Of a stretch of DNA of 64,000 nt, positions 25,038 through 34,194 are shown in pieces (within the stretch, counting starts at the first letter, position 1; the number at the start of each line of letters is the position of its first letter). This DNA is from Brevundimonas pondensis. GTDB taxonomy: Bacteria > Pseudomonadota > Alphaproteobacteria > Caulobacterales > Caulobacteraceae. The notes under the pieces are model-generated. The model worked only from the letters and a program-made list of their open reading frames with translations, ran no database searches and was not told where the DNA came from. The stretch is taken from contig NZ_CP062006.1 of the NCBI RefSeq assembly GCF_017487345.1, forward strand, positions 3,214,501-3,278,500, read 5' to 3'. The translations under genes were made by a program, and so were the position numbers.

Positions 25038-25565
25038 TCAGGCCTCGTCTCGCTCGTCGACCTCGGTCGGACGCACGACGCGCAGCCAGCCCTCGGAGAT
25101 GCGCAGGTCCGGCGCCGCTTCGCGGGTGAAGGGCAGATACCAGGTCGGGCCGCCCTCCCGGGGGGCGATCTCCAGCATGTCCGAGGCGCCGAAATTCTGC
25201 ACCGACTTGACCGTGCCGACCACGGCGTCGTCCAGGTCGCGGGCTTCAAGCCCGACCAGATCGGTCAGGTAGAATTCGTCTTCCTCAGGCTCGGGCAGGC
25301 GGTCGCGCGGCACGAACAGCTTTTGCCCGCGCAGGGCGTCAGCCTGTTCCTTGACGGTGATCTCCTTGACCCTGGCCACCACGCCCGCCTTGTCCGGGCG
25401 CGCCGAGATCAGGGTCAGGGCCGGGGTCCCGTCCGCCTTCAGCAGGGGCTGATAGGCCATCAGGGCCATGGGGTCGGCGGTGAAGGCGGTGATGCGCACC
25501 TCGCCCTTCACGCCGAAGGCGCCGCCGATCTGGCCGACGAGGATCAGTTTTTCAGCACCGCTCAT
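25038..25565 (-). CDS. rimM: Ribosome maturation factor RimM
   Basis: A 175-residue 16S rRNA-processing protein that binds S19 and helps assemble the 30S head. The N-terminal RimM beta-barrel starts LILVGQIGGAFGVKGEVRI. The C-terminal PRC-barrel carries EFYLTDLVGLEARD and MLEIAPREGG-WYLPF. It follows rpsP on the minus strand with a 109-nt gap holding a terminator-like hairpin, so its mRNA level should be below that of rpsP. The usual downstream trmD and rplS are absent; a GST gene follows. Confidence 0.95.
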   Translation of the reverse strand: MSGAEKLILVGQIGGAFGVKGEVRITAFTADPMALMAYQPLLKADGTPALTLISARPDKAGVVARVKEITVKEQADALRGQKLFVPRDRLPEPEEDEFYLTDLVGLEARDLDDAVVGTVKSVQNFGASDMLEIAPREGGPTWYLPFTREAAPDLRISEGWLRVVRPTEVDERDEA

Positions 25566-25599
25566 CGCAGGCTCCGTTCGTAATTGTCAGCGCCAGATA

Positions 25600-25634
25600 G
25601 CAGAAAAGCAGCGCCCGGGATCGGACGCTGCTTT
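25600..25634 (-). terminator. Internal terminator between rpsP and rimM
   Basis: Nine-bp stem AAAGCAGCG (25605-25613) with CGCTGCTTT (25626-25634), a 12-nt loop, and TTTT-CTG on the minus strand. It probably limits read-through into rimM. Confidence 0.7.
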
Positions 25635-25674
25635 CCATTTCCGCATCCCGGCCGAAACCAGGAAACCGAAGGGT

Positions 25675-26205
25675 TTAGCCCTCGGCGTTCTCTTCGGCGG
25701 CCGGAGCTTCTTCAGCAGCGGCTTCGACCGGGGCTTCTTCAGCAGCCGGGGCGTTCTTGGCGGCTTCAGCAGCAGCGGCGGCTTCTTCCTTGGCGCGGGC
25801 GGCGGCTTCGGCAGCCTCGACCTTGGCGGCGGCTTCAGCTTCCAGACGGTCGGCTTCGCGCTGGGCGCGCTCGGCGGCGCGTTCCTGGGCCTTCTTGCCC
25901 GGAGCGCCCTTGTTCGGGTTGTTGCCTTGCGTCCACTGGACCTTGCCGACCAGGACTTCGTCCTGCGACTGGCTGATGAAGCGGGCGACGCGGTCGGTCG
26001 GCTGGGCGCCCTTGGCCAGCCATTCCGAGATGCGGTCGGCCTTCAGGGTGACGCGCGGCTGGGCGCTGCCCTTGGGCAGCATCGGGTTGTAGCTGCCGAC
26101 GCGCTCGATGAACTTGCCGTCGCGCGGGGCGTGCGAGTCAGCCACGACGATGTAGTAGTAGGGGCGCTTCTTGGCGCCACCGCGGGCCAGACGAATCTTC
26201 AGCAT
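25675..26205 (-). CDS. rpsP: 30S ribosomal protein S16 with long acidic/Ala-rich tail
   Basis: Residues 1 to about 90 are a normal S16 ([20 protein letters not shown], then SYNPMLPKG and [19 protein letters not shown]). Bacterial S16 is usually 80-95 residues, but this one has 176. Residues about 95-176 form a charged, then Ala/Glu-rich extension ([20 protein letters not shown] and later [17 protein letters not shown]), probably helical then disordered and exposed on the ribosome surface. Extended S16 proteins are known in some alphaproteobacteria. It is the second gene of ffh-rpsP-rimM, 27 nt after ffh. Confidence 0.95.
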   Translation of the reverse strand: MLKIRLARGGAKKRPYYYIVVADSHAPRDGKFIERVGSYNPMLPKGSAQPRVTLKADRISEWLAKGAQPTDRVARFISQSQDEVLVGKVQWTQGNNPNKGAPGKKAQERAAERAQREADRLEAEAAAKVEAAEAAARAKEEAAAAAEAAKNAPAAEEAPVEAAAEEAPAAEENAEG

Positions 26206-26232
26206 TTTCAGTCTCTTTCTAGAAAGTCGAAA

Positions 26233-27777
26233 TCAGTTCTTTTTCGGGAAGCCCGGCAGGCCTGGAAGGCCCCCCGGAAGTTGTCCGCCGCCCAGTCCCG
26301 CGAGGCGGTCCTGAATGGCTTTCATTTCATCGGCGCTGGGTTCGGCCATCTTGCCGCCGCCCAGGGCCTTGAGGCGGGCCATGTCGGGGCCGCCCATTCC
26401 AGGGAGGCCCGGCATTCCGCCGCCGCCGCCGAGGCCGCCCATCATGGCGGCCATCTTCTGCAGGTTCTTGCCGCCGCCCTTGGACAGGGACTTGACCATG
26501 TCGGCCATCTGCCGGTGCTGTTTCAGCAGGCGGTTGATGTCCTGGACCTCGACGCCGGCGCCGGCGGCGACGCGCTTCTTGCGGCTGGCGTTCAGCAGGT
26601 CGGGCTTCTTGCGCTCGGCCTTGGTCATGGAGCTGATGATGGCTTCCTGACGGGCGATCATCTTGTCGTTGACATTGCTGTCGGCCATCTGGGCCTTCAG
26701 CTTGGCCACGCCGGGCAGCATGCCCATGATGCCCTGAAGCCCGCCCATCTTCTTCATCTGCTGCAGCTGGGCGGCCAGGTCGTCCAGATCGAACTGACCC
26801 TTGGCCAGCTTGCGGGCCATCTTCTCGGCCTTGGCCTGGTCCAGCTCGCCCGCGGCCTTTTCGACCAGGGCGACGATGTCGCCCTGGCCCAGGATGCGGC
26901 CGGCGACGCGGCGGGCGTCGAAGACGTCGAGGGCGTCGACCTTTTCACCGGCGCCCAGATACTTGATCGGCAGGCCGGTGACGGCGCGCATCGACAGCAT
27001 GGCGCCGCCGCGGCCGTCGCCGTCGGCGCGGGTCAGCACCAGGCCGGTCAGCGGCAGGCGTTCGTGGAAGGCGGCGGCCGTGCGGACCGCGTCCTGACCC
27101 GTCAGGCTGTCGGCGACCAGCAGGGTCTCGACCGGATTGGCGACGCGGGCGACCTCGGCCACCTCGGCCATCAGGGCTTCGTCCAGCGTGATACGGCCGG
27201 CGGTGTCGAGGATCAGGACATCGAAGCCCTGAAGTTTGGCGGATTGCAGCGCGCGCTTGGCGATCTCGACCGCCGACTGGCCCGCCACGATGGGCAGGGT
27301 CGCGACTTCGATCTGCTGACCCAGGGTCGCCAGCTGCTCCATGGCCGCCGGACGACGCGTGTCCAGCGAGGCCATCATGACCTTCTTCTTGTCGAACTTG
27401 GTCAGGCGCAGGGCCAGCTTGGCCGAGGTCGTGGTCTTGCCCGAGCCCTGCAGACCGGCCATCAGGATCACGGCGGGCGGCGTCGCATTGATGTTGATCG
27501 GGGTCGGCTCTTCGCCGCCCAGCATCTCGACCAGACCGTCATAGACGATCTTGACCACCTGATCGGCCGGCTTGACCGAACGGATGACCTCTTCGCCGGT
27601 CGCCTGTTCCTTGGCGCGGCTGATGAAGTCCTTGACCACCGGCAGGGCGACATCGGCCTCGAGCAGGGCGACGCGGACTTCGCGCAGCGCTTCCTCGACA
27701 TCCTTTTCGGACAGGGCACCGCGGCCGGTGATCCGGTCGAAGACGCCTGTCAGCCGCTCATTCAGAGCCTCGAACAT
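26233..27777 (-). CDS. ffh: Signal recognition particle protein Ffh (SRP54)
   Basis: GTPase of the signal recognition particle that binds signal sequences and 4.5S RNA for co-translational membrane targeting. The 514-residue product has the N domain (1-90), the G domain with P-loop GLQGSGKTTTSAK (about 108-120), DTRRPAAMEQL and DTAGR, and a Met-rich M domain. The C-terminus is Gly/Met/Pro-rich (GGLGGGGGMPGLPGMGG) and longer than in E. coli. First gene of ffh-rpsP-rimM. No 4.5S RNA gene is recognisable nearby. Confidence 0.97.
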   Translation of the reverse strand: MFEALNERLTGVFDRITGRGALSEKDVEEALREVRVALLEADVALPVVKDFISRAKEQATGEEVIRSVKPADQVVKIVYDGLVEMLGGEEPTPININATPPAVILMAGLQGSGKTTTSAKLALRLTKFDKKKVMMASLDTRRPAAMEQLATLGQQIEVATLPIVAGQSAVEIAKRALQSAKLQGFDVLILDTAGRITLDEALMAEVAEVARVANPVETLLVADSLTGQDAVRTAAAFHERLPLTGLVLTRADGDGRGGAMLSMRAVTGLPIKYLGAGEKVDALDVFDARRVAGRILGQGDIVALVEKAAGELDQAKAEKMARKLAKGQFDLDDLAAQLQQMKKMGGLQGIMGMLPGVAKLKAQMADSNVNDKMIARQEAIISSMTKAERKKPDLLNASRKKRVAAGAGVEVQDINRLLKQHRQMADMVKSLSKGGGKNLQKMAAMMGGLGGGGGMPGLPGMGGPDMARLKALGGGKMAEPSADEMKAIQDRLAGLGGGQLPGGLPGLPGFPKKN

Positions 27778-28074
27778 TCAAAACCTTTCATGCGCGAACC
27801 CTGACCTCCATAGAGAAACGGCCTCTGGCGACGATCACGTCGGCAGAGGGTCCTCGCCATCCTCGTCCCGATCGAGCGGGGGTCGTGATGGAGGAGGCGC
27901 AGGTTCAATTGCGCCGGAAGCGGCGGCTTATGGAGCATCCACAAGCAAATGTCGACTCCCGCCTCTCCACGTCCTCAACCACACAAAGGGTTTCAGCGTT
28001 GACCATGAGGACTAGCCGGTTCGGATTCCGCTGATACGGTTCCGCTTCCAGCCTCCCCGCTGAAGGATGATGCG
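27778..28074. promoter_or_regulatory. Divergent promoter region between ffh and ppc
   Basis: This 297-bp spacer contains no convincing gene, tRNA or 4.5S-like RNA. It includes a TTGACC hexamer near 27999-28004, upstream of ppc, as a possible -35. I saw no clear matching -10 and no strong inverted repeat. Confidence 0.35.
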
Positions 28075-30771
28075 ATGATCCAGGCCGCCGACGACCGACT
28101 GCGCGACGAGGTCCGCCTGTTGGGCGCCCTGCTGGGCGAGGTGATCCGCGACGAGGGCGGTCAGGAACTCTACGACCGGATCGAGGCGGTGCGTCAGGCC
28201 TCGGTGGCCTATCACCGCGACCCGGCCTCGCACGACGCCGCCGAGCTGGAAGGCCTGCTGAAGGACCTGTCGCTGGATCAAGCCATCGGTCTGACCCACG
28301 GCTTCGCCGCCTTCTCCCTGCTGGCCAATGTCGCCGAGGATCGGGCGGGCAAGCGCCGCGCCCGCGATCAGGCCGAGGCTGGCGAACGGGCCGACACCCC
28401 CGAAGGCGCCCTGAAACGGCTGGATGCGGCGGGCGTGGACAGGACGGCGGTGCGCGATCTGCTGTCTCAAGCCCTGATCTCGCCGGTCCTGACCGCCCAC
28501 CCGTCCGAGGTGCGTCGCAAGAGCGTGATCGATCGCGTCGCCGCCGTCGGCGCCCTGCTGGACGGCTGCGACCGTGACGGGATCGCCTGTTCGCCCACGG
28601 CGCTGAAAACCGCCCTGCGTCGTCAGATCGTCATCCTGTGGGCCACGCGCCTGACCCGCGCCTCGGGCCTGGTAGTGCAGGACGAGATCAACACCGTCAC
28701 CGACTGGCTGCAGCGCATCTTCCTGCACGTCGCTCCGGCCCAGCTGGCCGAGTGGCGCACCCTGCTGGACGCGCCCGACCTGCCGCCCTTCCTGCGCATC
28801 GGCACCTGGGTCGGCGGCGACCGCGACGGCAATCCCAATGTCGACGCCGCTGTGATGAGCGCCGCCTTCCGCACCCAGTCGCGGGCCGTGCTGCGCTTCT
28901 ATCTGGAGGAGGTGAACGCCCTGGGCGAAGAGCTCAGCCTATCCGCCGACCTGACTGCCGTCACACCCGAACTGGCGGCCCTGGCCCAGAGCTCGGCCGA
29001 CGCCTCGATCCAGCGCGCGGACGAACCCTATCGCCGGGCGCTGAGCCGCATCTACGCCCGACTGTCAGCCACGCACCAAGCCCTGGCTGGCGGCCCCGCC
29101 CCTCTGCCCGCATCATTCGAAGCCCCGGCCTATGACGGCCCCGACGCCTTCCGCGCCGATCTGGCCGTGCTGCACGACAGCCTGATCCGCACCCATGGCG
29201 CCGTCTTCGCCGATGACCGGCTGGCCCGACTGATCACCGCGGCGAACGTCTTCGGCTTCCACATGGCGACCCTGGACCTGCGCCAGAACTCCGACGTGCA
29301 TGAACGCGTCGTCGCCGACCTGCTCAAGGTCGCGGGCGTCTGTCCCGACTACGCCGCGCTCGACGAAGAGGCGCGTCTGACCCTGCTGGCGCGCGAACTG
29401 GCGGGTCCGCGCCCCCTCTTCTCGCCCTATGCCGACTACGCGCCCGAAACCCTGAAGGAGCGCGCCATCCTGCAGGCGGCGGCGCAGGCCCTGTCCGCCT
29501 TCGGCCCGCAGGCCATCCGCACCCATATCGTCTCCAAGACCGACGCGGCCTCGGACATGCTGGAGGTCTATCTGCTGCTGAAGGAGGTCGGCCTCTACGA
29601 CCCGGCCGACCCCGCCGCCTGCCCCATCCAGGCCGCCCCCTTGTTCGAGACCATCGAGGACCTGCGCGCCTCCCAGCCGACGCTGCAGCGGGTGCTGGCC
29701 GAGCCGTCCGCCCGCGCCGTGGCGACCGCCCGCGGGGTGCAGGAGGTGATGATCGGCTACTCCGACAGCAACAAGGACGGCTCCTACCTGACCTCGGGCT
29801 GGGAGTTGCACGAGGCCTCGCGCGCCCTGCTCGACGTCACCCGCGCGGCAGGGGTCCGTCTGCAACTGTTCCACGGTCGCGGCGGCGCCGTCGGCCGCGG
29901 CGGCGGCTCCAGCTTCTCCGCCGTGCTAGGCCAGCCGGCGGGGACGGTGGCTGGCCGCATCCGCGTCACCGAACAGGGCGAGGTCATCGCCAACAAGTAC
30001 GGCGAGCCCGAAGTGGCGCAGCGCAACCTCGACGCCCTGACCTGCGGGACCCTGCTGGCCTCGCTGGGGCCGCAGACCGACGGCGGCTACAGCGCCGAAC
30101 ATGGCGCCACGGCGGCGCGCCTGTCGGCGGCCTCGATGACGGCCTATCGCGCCCTGGTCTATGAGACGCCCGGCTTCGTCGACTATTTCCGCGCCGCCAC
30201 CCCCATCGCCGAGATCGCCGACCTGAAGATCGGTTCGCGCCCGGCCAGCCGCTCGACCTCGACCGCCATCGAGGACCTGCGCGCCATCCCCTGGGTGTTC
30301 AGCTGGTCGCAGTCGCGGGTCATGCTGCCCGGCTGGTTCGGCTTCGGCTCGGCGGTCCAGGGCGAGAACCCGGACGAACTGCGCGACATGGCCGCCGCCT
30401 GGCCCTTCTTCCGCACCGTGGTCCAGAACATGGAGATGGTGATGGCCAAGGCCGACATGGCCATCGCCCGCCGCTACGCCGGACTGGTCCCCGACCCGGC
30501 CCTGGCCGAGCGCATCTACGGCGAGATCCTCAAGGAATGGGAGCGAACCAAAGCCGCCGTCCTGTCCATCACCGGCCACGACGACCTGCTGGGCGGCCAG
30601 CCCGAGCTGGACCGGTTGATCCGCCAGCGGATGCCCTATGTCGAGCCGCTAAACCACGTGCAGATCGAGCTGATCCGCCGCCGCCGCGCCGGCGACGACG
30701 ACCCGCGCGTCCGCAACGGCATTCTGCTGGCCATCAACGGCGTGGCGGCGGGCCTCAGGAACAGCGGCTGA
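28075..30771 (+). CDS. ppc: Phosphoenolpyruvate carboxylase
   Basis: Carboxylates PEP with bicarbonate to oxaloacetate, replenishing the TCA cycle. The 898-residue protein matches the bacterial family length. Catalytic blocks are LTAHPSEVRRKSV (His142), GTWVGGDRDGNPNVD, VMIGYSDSNKDGSYL and the Gly-rich FHGRGGAVGRGGG loop near 599-611. Two usually constant positions differ: HPS for the common HPT, and GGA for GGS/GGT in the loop. The C-terminus NGVAAGLRNSG is the canonical end, so the gene is complete. Its stop touches the corA stop with no spacer, the two genes being convergent. Confidence 0.96.
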   Translation: MIQAADDRLRDEVRLLGALLGEVIRDEGGQELYDRIEAVRQASVAYHRDPASHDAAELEGLLKDLSLDQAIGLTHGFAAFSLLANVAEDRAGKRRARDQAEAGERADTPEGALKRLDAAGVDRTAVRDLLSQALISPVLTAHPSEVRRKSVIDRVAAVGALLDGCDRDGIACSPTALKTALRRQIVILWATRLTRASGLVVQDEINTVTDWLQRIFLHVAPAQLAEWRTLLDAPDLPPFLRIGTWVGGDRDGNPNVDAAVMSAAFRTQSRAVLRFYLEEVNALGEELSLSADLTAVTPELAALAQSSADASIQRADEPYRRALSRIYARLSATHQALAGGPAPLPASFEAPAYDGPDAFRADLAVLHDSLIRTHGAVFADDRLARLITAANVFGFHMATLDLRQNSDVHERVVADLLKVAGVCPDYAALDEEARLTLLARELAGPRPLFSPYADYAPETLKERAILQAAAQALSAFGPQAIRTHIVSKTDAASDMLEVYLLLKEVGLYDPADPAACPIQAAPLFETIEDLRASQPTLQRVLAEPSARAVATARGVQEVMIGYSDSNKDGSYLTSGWELHEASRALLDVTRAAGVRLQLFHGRGGAVGRGGGSSFSAVLGQPAGTVAGRIRVTEQGEVIANKYGEPEVAQRNLDALTCGTLLASLGPQTDGGYSAEHGATAARLSAASMTAYRALVYETPGFVDYFRAATPIAEIADLKIGSRPASRSTSTAIEDLRAIPWVFSWSQSRVMLPGWFGFGSAVQGENPDELRDMAAAWPFFRTVVQNMEMVMAKADMAIARRYAGLVPDPALAERIYGEILKEWERTKAAVLSITGHDDLLGGQPELDRLIRQRMPYVEPLNHVQIELIRRRRAGDDDPRVRNGILLAINGVAAGLRNSG

Positions 30772-31737
30772 TCACAGCCACTTCGAGCGCTTGAAGGTGA
30801 CGTAGAGGCCGAGGCAGATGACAAGGATCAGCCCCATAACGGCGGGATAGCCATAGGTCCAGCGCAGCTCGGGCATGTGCTCGAAATTCATGCCGTAGAT
30901 GCCGGCCACCGCGGTCGGCGTCGCCAGGATGGCGGCCCAGGCGGCCAGCTTGCGGGTGATGACGCCCTGCCTCTGCTGCTCCAGCAGGTTGGACGCCTCG
31001 AACACCGAGGCCAGGATGTCGCGCAGCACGCCCGCGCGACTGGCGACGCGGCGCACGTGGTCGGCCACGTCGCGGAAATAGGGCCGCACCTCGCGGTCGA
31101 TGCAGGGCAGGTCCAGCGACTGCAGCTTGACCGCCACCTCCTCCATCGGCCCCAGGATGCGGCTGAACTTCAGCAGCTCGCGCCGCAGCAGGAACAGACG
31201 GGTGATGTCGTCGCGCGACAGGAAGCTGTCCAGCGCCACCTGTTCCATCTCCAGCACCTTGTCCTCGATGGCGTCGATGATGGGAATGTAGCCGTCAACG
31301 ATGAAGTCCAGCACTCCGTGCAGGATGAAATCCGGTCCGTGCTTCAATTGCTGGGGCGAGGCCTCCAGCTGGGCGCGCAACTGGGTATGACCGCGCGCCG
31401 AGCCGTGGCGAATGGTGACCACGTAGTTTGGCCCGATGAAGATATGGGTCTCGCCATAGACGATGTGATCGCCCTCGGCCTGGGCGGTGCGGGCGACGAT
31501 GAAGAGCTCGGAGCCATAGACCTCCAGCTTGGGGATCTGGTGCGCCGTCATGGCGTCCTCGACCGCCAGGGGGTGCAACTTGAAGCGCCGCACCAGGATG
31601 TCGCTCTCCTCGTCCGTCGGCTCGTGCAGGCCGATCCAGAGGTATTCGCCCTTGGCCAGGGTCAGACCCTGATCCGTCAGCGGCGCCGCGCGCACCCGCT
31701 GGCCGTCCTTGTAAACGTAGGAGGCGACGACGCTCAT
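30772..31737 (-). CDS. corA: Magnesium/cobalt transport protein CorA
   Basis: Pentameric Mg2+ channel of the inner membrane. The 321-residue chain has a large cytosolic funnel domain rich in charged helices, then two C-terminal transmembrane helices separated by the selectivity signature YGMN (GMN at about 282-284) and the MPEL loop. It ends with the basic KRSKWL tail. The frame is open to 31779, but ATG 31737 gives the usual MSVVASYVYKDG start. It is convergent with ppc with zero spacing, so their 3' ends must overlap as transcripts. Confidence 0.95.
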   Translation of the reverse strand: MSVVASYVYKDGQRVRAAPLTDQGLTLAKGEYLWIGLHEPTDEESDILVRRFKLHPLAVEDAMTAHQIPKLEVYGSELFIVARTAQAEGDHIVYGETHIFIGPNYVVTIRHGSARGHTQLRAQLEASPQQLKHGPDFILHGVLDFIVDGYIPIIDAIEDKVLEMEQVALDSFLSRDDITRLFLLRRELLKFSRILGPMEEVAVKLQSLDLPCIDREVRPYFRDVADHVRRVASRAGVLRDILASVFEASNLLEQQRQGVITRKLAAWAAILATPTAVAGIYGMNFEHMPELRWTYGYPAVMGLILVICLGLYVTFKRSKWL

Positions 31738-31797
31738 GCGAGGAACCCATTCGGCTAAAACACCGCCAAGGCTTACCACCTAGCCGAAGCCGCACAA

Positions 31798-31830
31798 GAA
31801 AAAGGCCCGACGGATCGCTCCGCCGGGCCT
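31798..31830 (-). terminator. Terminator of the M3 peptidase gene
   Basis: Near-perfect 12-bp stem (31803-31814 with 31819-31830), TCGC loop, and TTTTTC on the minus strand. It lies about 55 bp past the peptidase stop. Confidence 0.8.
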
Positions 31831-31850
31831 CTCCAACTTTAACGCTTAAC

Positions 31851-31882
31851 GGGCCTCAAGTAGGCCGAAGGCCGTTAGGCCC
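31851..31882 (+). repeat. Palindromic repeat, copy 3 (CAAGTA/GTT variant)
   Basis: Outer stem GGGCCT/AGGCCC, 5' loop CAAGTA, inner hairpin GGCC-GAA-GGCC, 3' loop GTT. It has the same layout as the CAAGCA/GAT repeats at 8960, 21329 and 48186 but diverged loops. It lies immediately 3' of the M3 peptidase stop codon. Confidence 0.4.
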
Positions 31883-31884
31883 AC

Positions 31885-34071
31885 TCAAGAAGTCGGGAAG
31901 CCGCGCACCTTGAGCAGGGCCGCCACGTCGGGGTTGCGGCCGCGGAACTGACGATAGGCGTCGCCGCGATCCGTGGTGTTGCCCGGCGCCAGGATGATCG
32001 ACTTGAAGCGACCGCCGATGTCCGGGTTGAAGACGTCGCCCGACTCCTCGAAGTAGGCCCAGGTGTCCGCGTCCATCACTTCCGACCACAGGTAGGAGTA
32101 GTAGCCGGCCGAATAGGCGTCCGAGGTGAAGAGGTGGTTGAACTGCGGCAGGCGGTGCCGCATCACGATCTCCTTGGGCATGCCCAGACGGTCCAGCGAG
32201 GCCTTCTCGAAGGCGCCGATGTCGGTCGGCGGCGTGGCTTGCGTATGCAGGTCCATGTCGACCAGGGCCGAGGACAGATAGCTGACCGTGGCGTAGCCCT
32301 GGTTGAAGGTCGAGGAGGCCTCGATCTTGTCCACCAGCGCCTGCGGCATCGGCTGCTTGGTCTCGACGTGCTTCATGTAGCCGTCGAGGATCGGGCGGCT
32401 CAGCACCCAGTGCTCATGCACCTGCGACGGATATTCCACGAAGTCGCGCGGCGTGTTGCCGAACGACGGATAGGTCACCACCGACGAGAAGTAGTGCAGG
32501 GCGTGGCCGAACTCGTGGAACAGGGTCTCGGCGTCGTCCAGCGAGATCAGCAGGGGCTGACCGGCCTCGGCCTTAACGAAGTTGTTGTTGTTCGAGGCCA
32601 GGATCGGCTTCGAGCCCGTCAGCTGCGAGAAGGACCGGTAGGTGGTCATCCAGGCGCCCGAACGCTTGCCCGGACGGGCGAAGTCGTCGGCGTAGTAGAG
32701 GCCGATCAGCTTGCCCGTGGCCTTGTCGGTGACCTCATAGGTGGTCACGTCCGGCTCGAAGGTCGAGACCGCGCCCTTGGGCAGTTGCTTGAAGACGAAG
32801 CCGTACAGGCGCTCGGCCATGTAGAAGGACGCCGCGCGCACCGCGTGCAGTTCGAAGTAGGGCTTCAACTCGTTCTGATCGAGGTCGTACTTGGCCTTGC
32901 GGACCTTCTCGGCGAAGTAGAGGTAGTCCCAGGGCTCGATGTCGAAACCGGCGATCGCCTTCATGTCGGCGACCTCCTCGGCCACGCGGGCCTTGGCCGG
33001 GGCCCAGACGCGCTGCATCAGCTCCATGGCCGCGGCCGGGGTCTTGGCCATGGTGTCCTGCATGCGCCATTCGGCGTGATTGCCGAAACCGAGCAGCTTG
33101 GCGCGCTGCTGACGCAGGGCGACGATCTGGGCGATGGTCGACTTGGTGTCGTTGGCGTCGCCGTTGTCGCCGCGCTTGACGAACTTCTTCCACACCTGCT
33201 CGCGCAGGGCCCGGTCGTCGGCGAAGGTCAGGAAGGGATCGACGCTGGAACGGGTGTTGACGATGGCCCATCCCTGGACGTTGCGCGTGCGCGCAGCGGC
33301 GGCGGCGGCGGCCTTGTTCGAGTCCGGCAGGCCCTTCAGGCCGGCCTCGCTGGTGATGACGGTCCAGGTGTTCTCGTCAGCCACCACCTTCTGGCCGAAG
33401 CCGGTGAAGGCGTTCGACAGGGCGGTGTTGATGCGGCCCAGCTCGGCCTTGCCCGCGGCGTTCAGGGCGGCGCCGTTGCGCACGAAGGCGTCGCGGCTGC
33501 GCTCGGCCAGACGCGTCTGCTGGGCGTTCAGGCCGCTGGTTTCAGCCCCGTCGGCCACGGCCTTGATGCGCTGGAACAGCTTCTCGTTGAAGGTGATCTC
33601 GTCCGAGGCGGCCGACAGGATCGGCGACAGCTCGGTCTCCAGCACGTCCCACGCGTCGCCGCCGATGTTCGACGTCATGACGCTGAAGACGTTGATGGCG
33701 CGGTCCAGCGGTTCGCCGACCAGCTCCATCGCCACCAGGGTGTTGGCGAAGGTCGGGGCGTCGGGGTTGTTGGCGATCGCGGCGATGTCGGCGCGTTGCA
33801 GCTCGATGCCTTCCAGGATGGCTTCGCGCATCTTGGGCGCGGTCACCTTGTCCCACGGGGGCACGCCTTCATAGGGGCCGGTCCAGGGCTGCAGCAGCTC
33901 GGCGCGCGGCGCGGTCGTCGGCAGGACGGCGCGGGCGATACGCGCCTCATCGGCGGTCGACAGGGAAGCGGCGGTCGGTCCCGTCATTCCGTTCTCCATA
34001 GCGCCGGCGGCGGCGCAGCCCGTCAGGGCGAAGAGGCTCGCGCCCCCGATGAGAAGATGGCGTCTGTGCAT
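31885..34071 (-). CDS. M3 family metallopeptidase (Dcp-like), lipoprotein
   Basis: Zinc peptidase of the oligopeptidase/peptidyl-dipeptidase group. The 728-residue product has an N-terminal export signal with a lipobox (ASLFALTGC, Cys19), so it is probably an envelope-anchored lipoprotein, unlike cytosolic Dcp/PrlC. The zinc motif FHEFGHALHYF has His519 and His523. The C-terminal SAGYYSYLWSEVMDADTWAY block is typical of M3 enzymes. It probably degrades oligopeptides in the periplasm. It is a single gene with its own terminator, divergent from murI. Confidence 0.93.
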   Translation of the reverse strand: MHRRHLLIGGASLFALTGCAAAGAMENGMTGPTAASLSTADEARIARAVLPTTAPRAELLQPWTGPYEGVPPWDKVTAPKMREAILEGIELQRADIAAIANNPDAPTFANTLVAMELVGEPLDRAINVFSVMTSNIGGDAWDVLETELSPILSAASDEITFNEKLFQRIKAVADGAETSGLNAQQTRLAERSRDAFVRNGAALNAAGKAELGRINTALSNAFTGFGQKVVADENTWTVITSEAGLKGLPDSNKAAAAAAARTRNVQGWAIVNTRSSVDPFLTFADDRALREQVWKKFVKRGDNGDANDTKSTIAQIVALRQQRAKLLGFGNHAEWRMQDTMAKTPAAAMELMQRVWAPAKARVAEEVADMKAIAGFDIEPWDYLYFAEKVRKAKYDLDQNELKPYFELHAVRAASFYMAERLYGFVFKQLPKGAVSTFEPDVTTYEVTDKATGKLIGLYYADDFARPGKRSGAWMTTYRSFSQLTGSKPILASNNNNFVKAEAGQPLLISLDDAETLFHEFGHALHYFSSVVTYPSFGNTPRDFVEYPSQVHEHWVLSRPILDGYMKHVETKQPMPQALVDKIEASSTFNQGYATVSYLSSALVDMDLHTQATPPTDIGAFEKASLDRLGMPKEIVMRHRLPQFNHLFTSDAYSAGYYSYLWSEVMDADTWAYFEESGDVFNPDIGGRFKSIILAPGNTTDRGDAYRQFRGRNPDVAALLKVRGFPTS

Positions 34072-34194
34072 CCAGGTCTCCCAACCTTTTTTCGTGTTCG
34101 CGCGACCCTAGGCGCGCTTGGCCGGGCCGTCACATAGAGCCGATGTAATCCTAACTATTGGACGACGGAACCCCACGGGTCTAAAGGCCGCTGC

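Noticed and set aside
27778..28074. 4.5S RNA or tRNA gene between ffh and ppc
   Set aside because: No GGAAGGAAGC-type SRP loop and no cloverleaf could be found in this spacer.
31836..31850. TTAACGCTTAA as a CtrA-type TTAA-N7-TTAA site
   Set aside because: The half-sites are only 3 nt apart, not 7, and it lies 3' of a gene.
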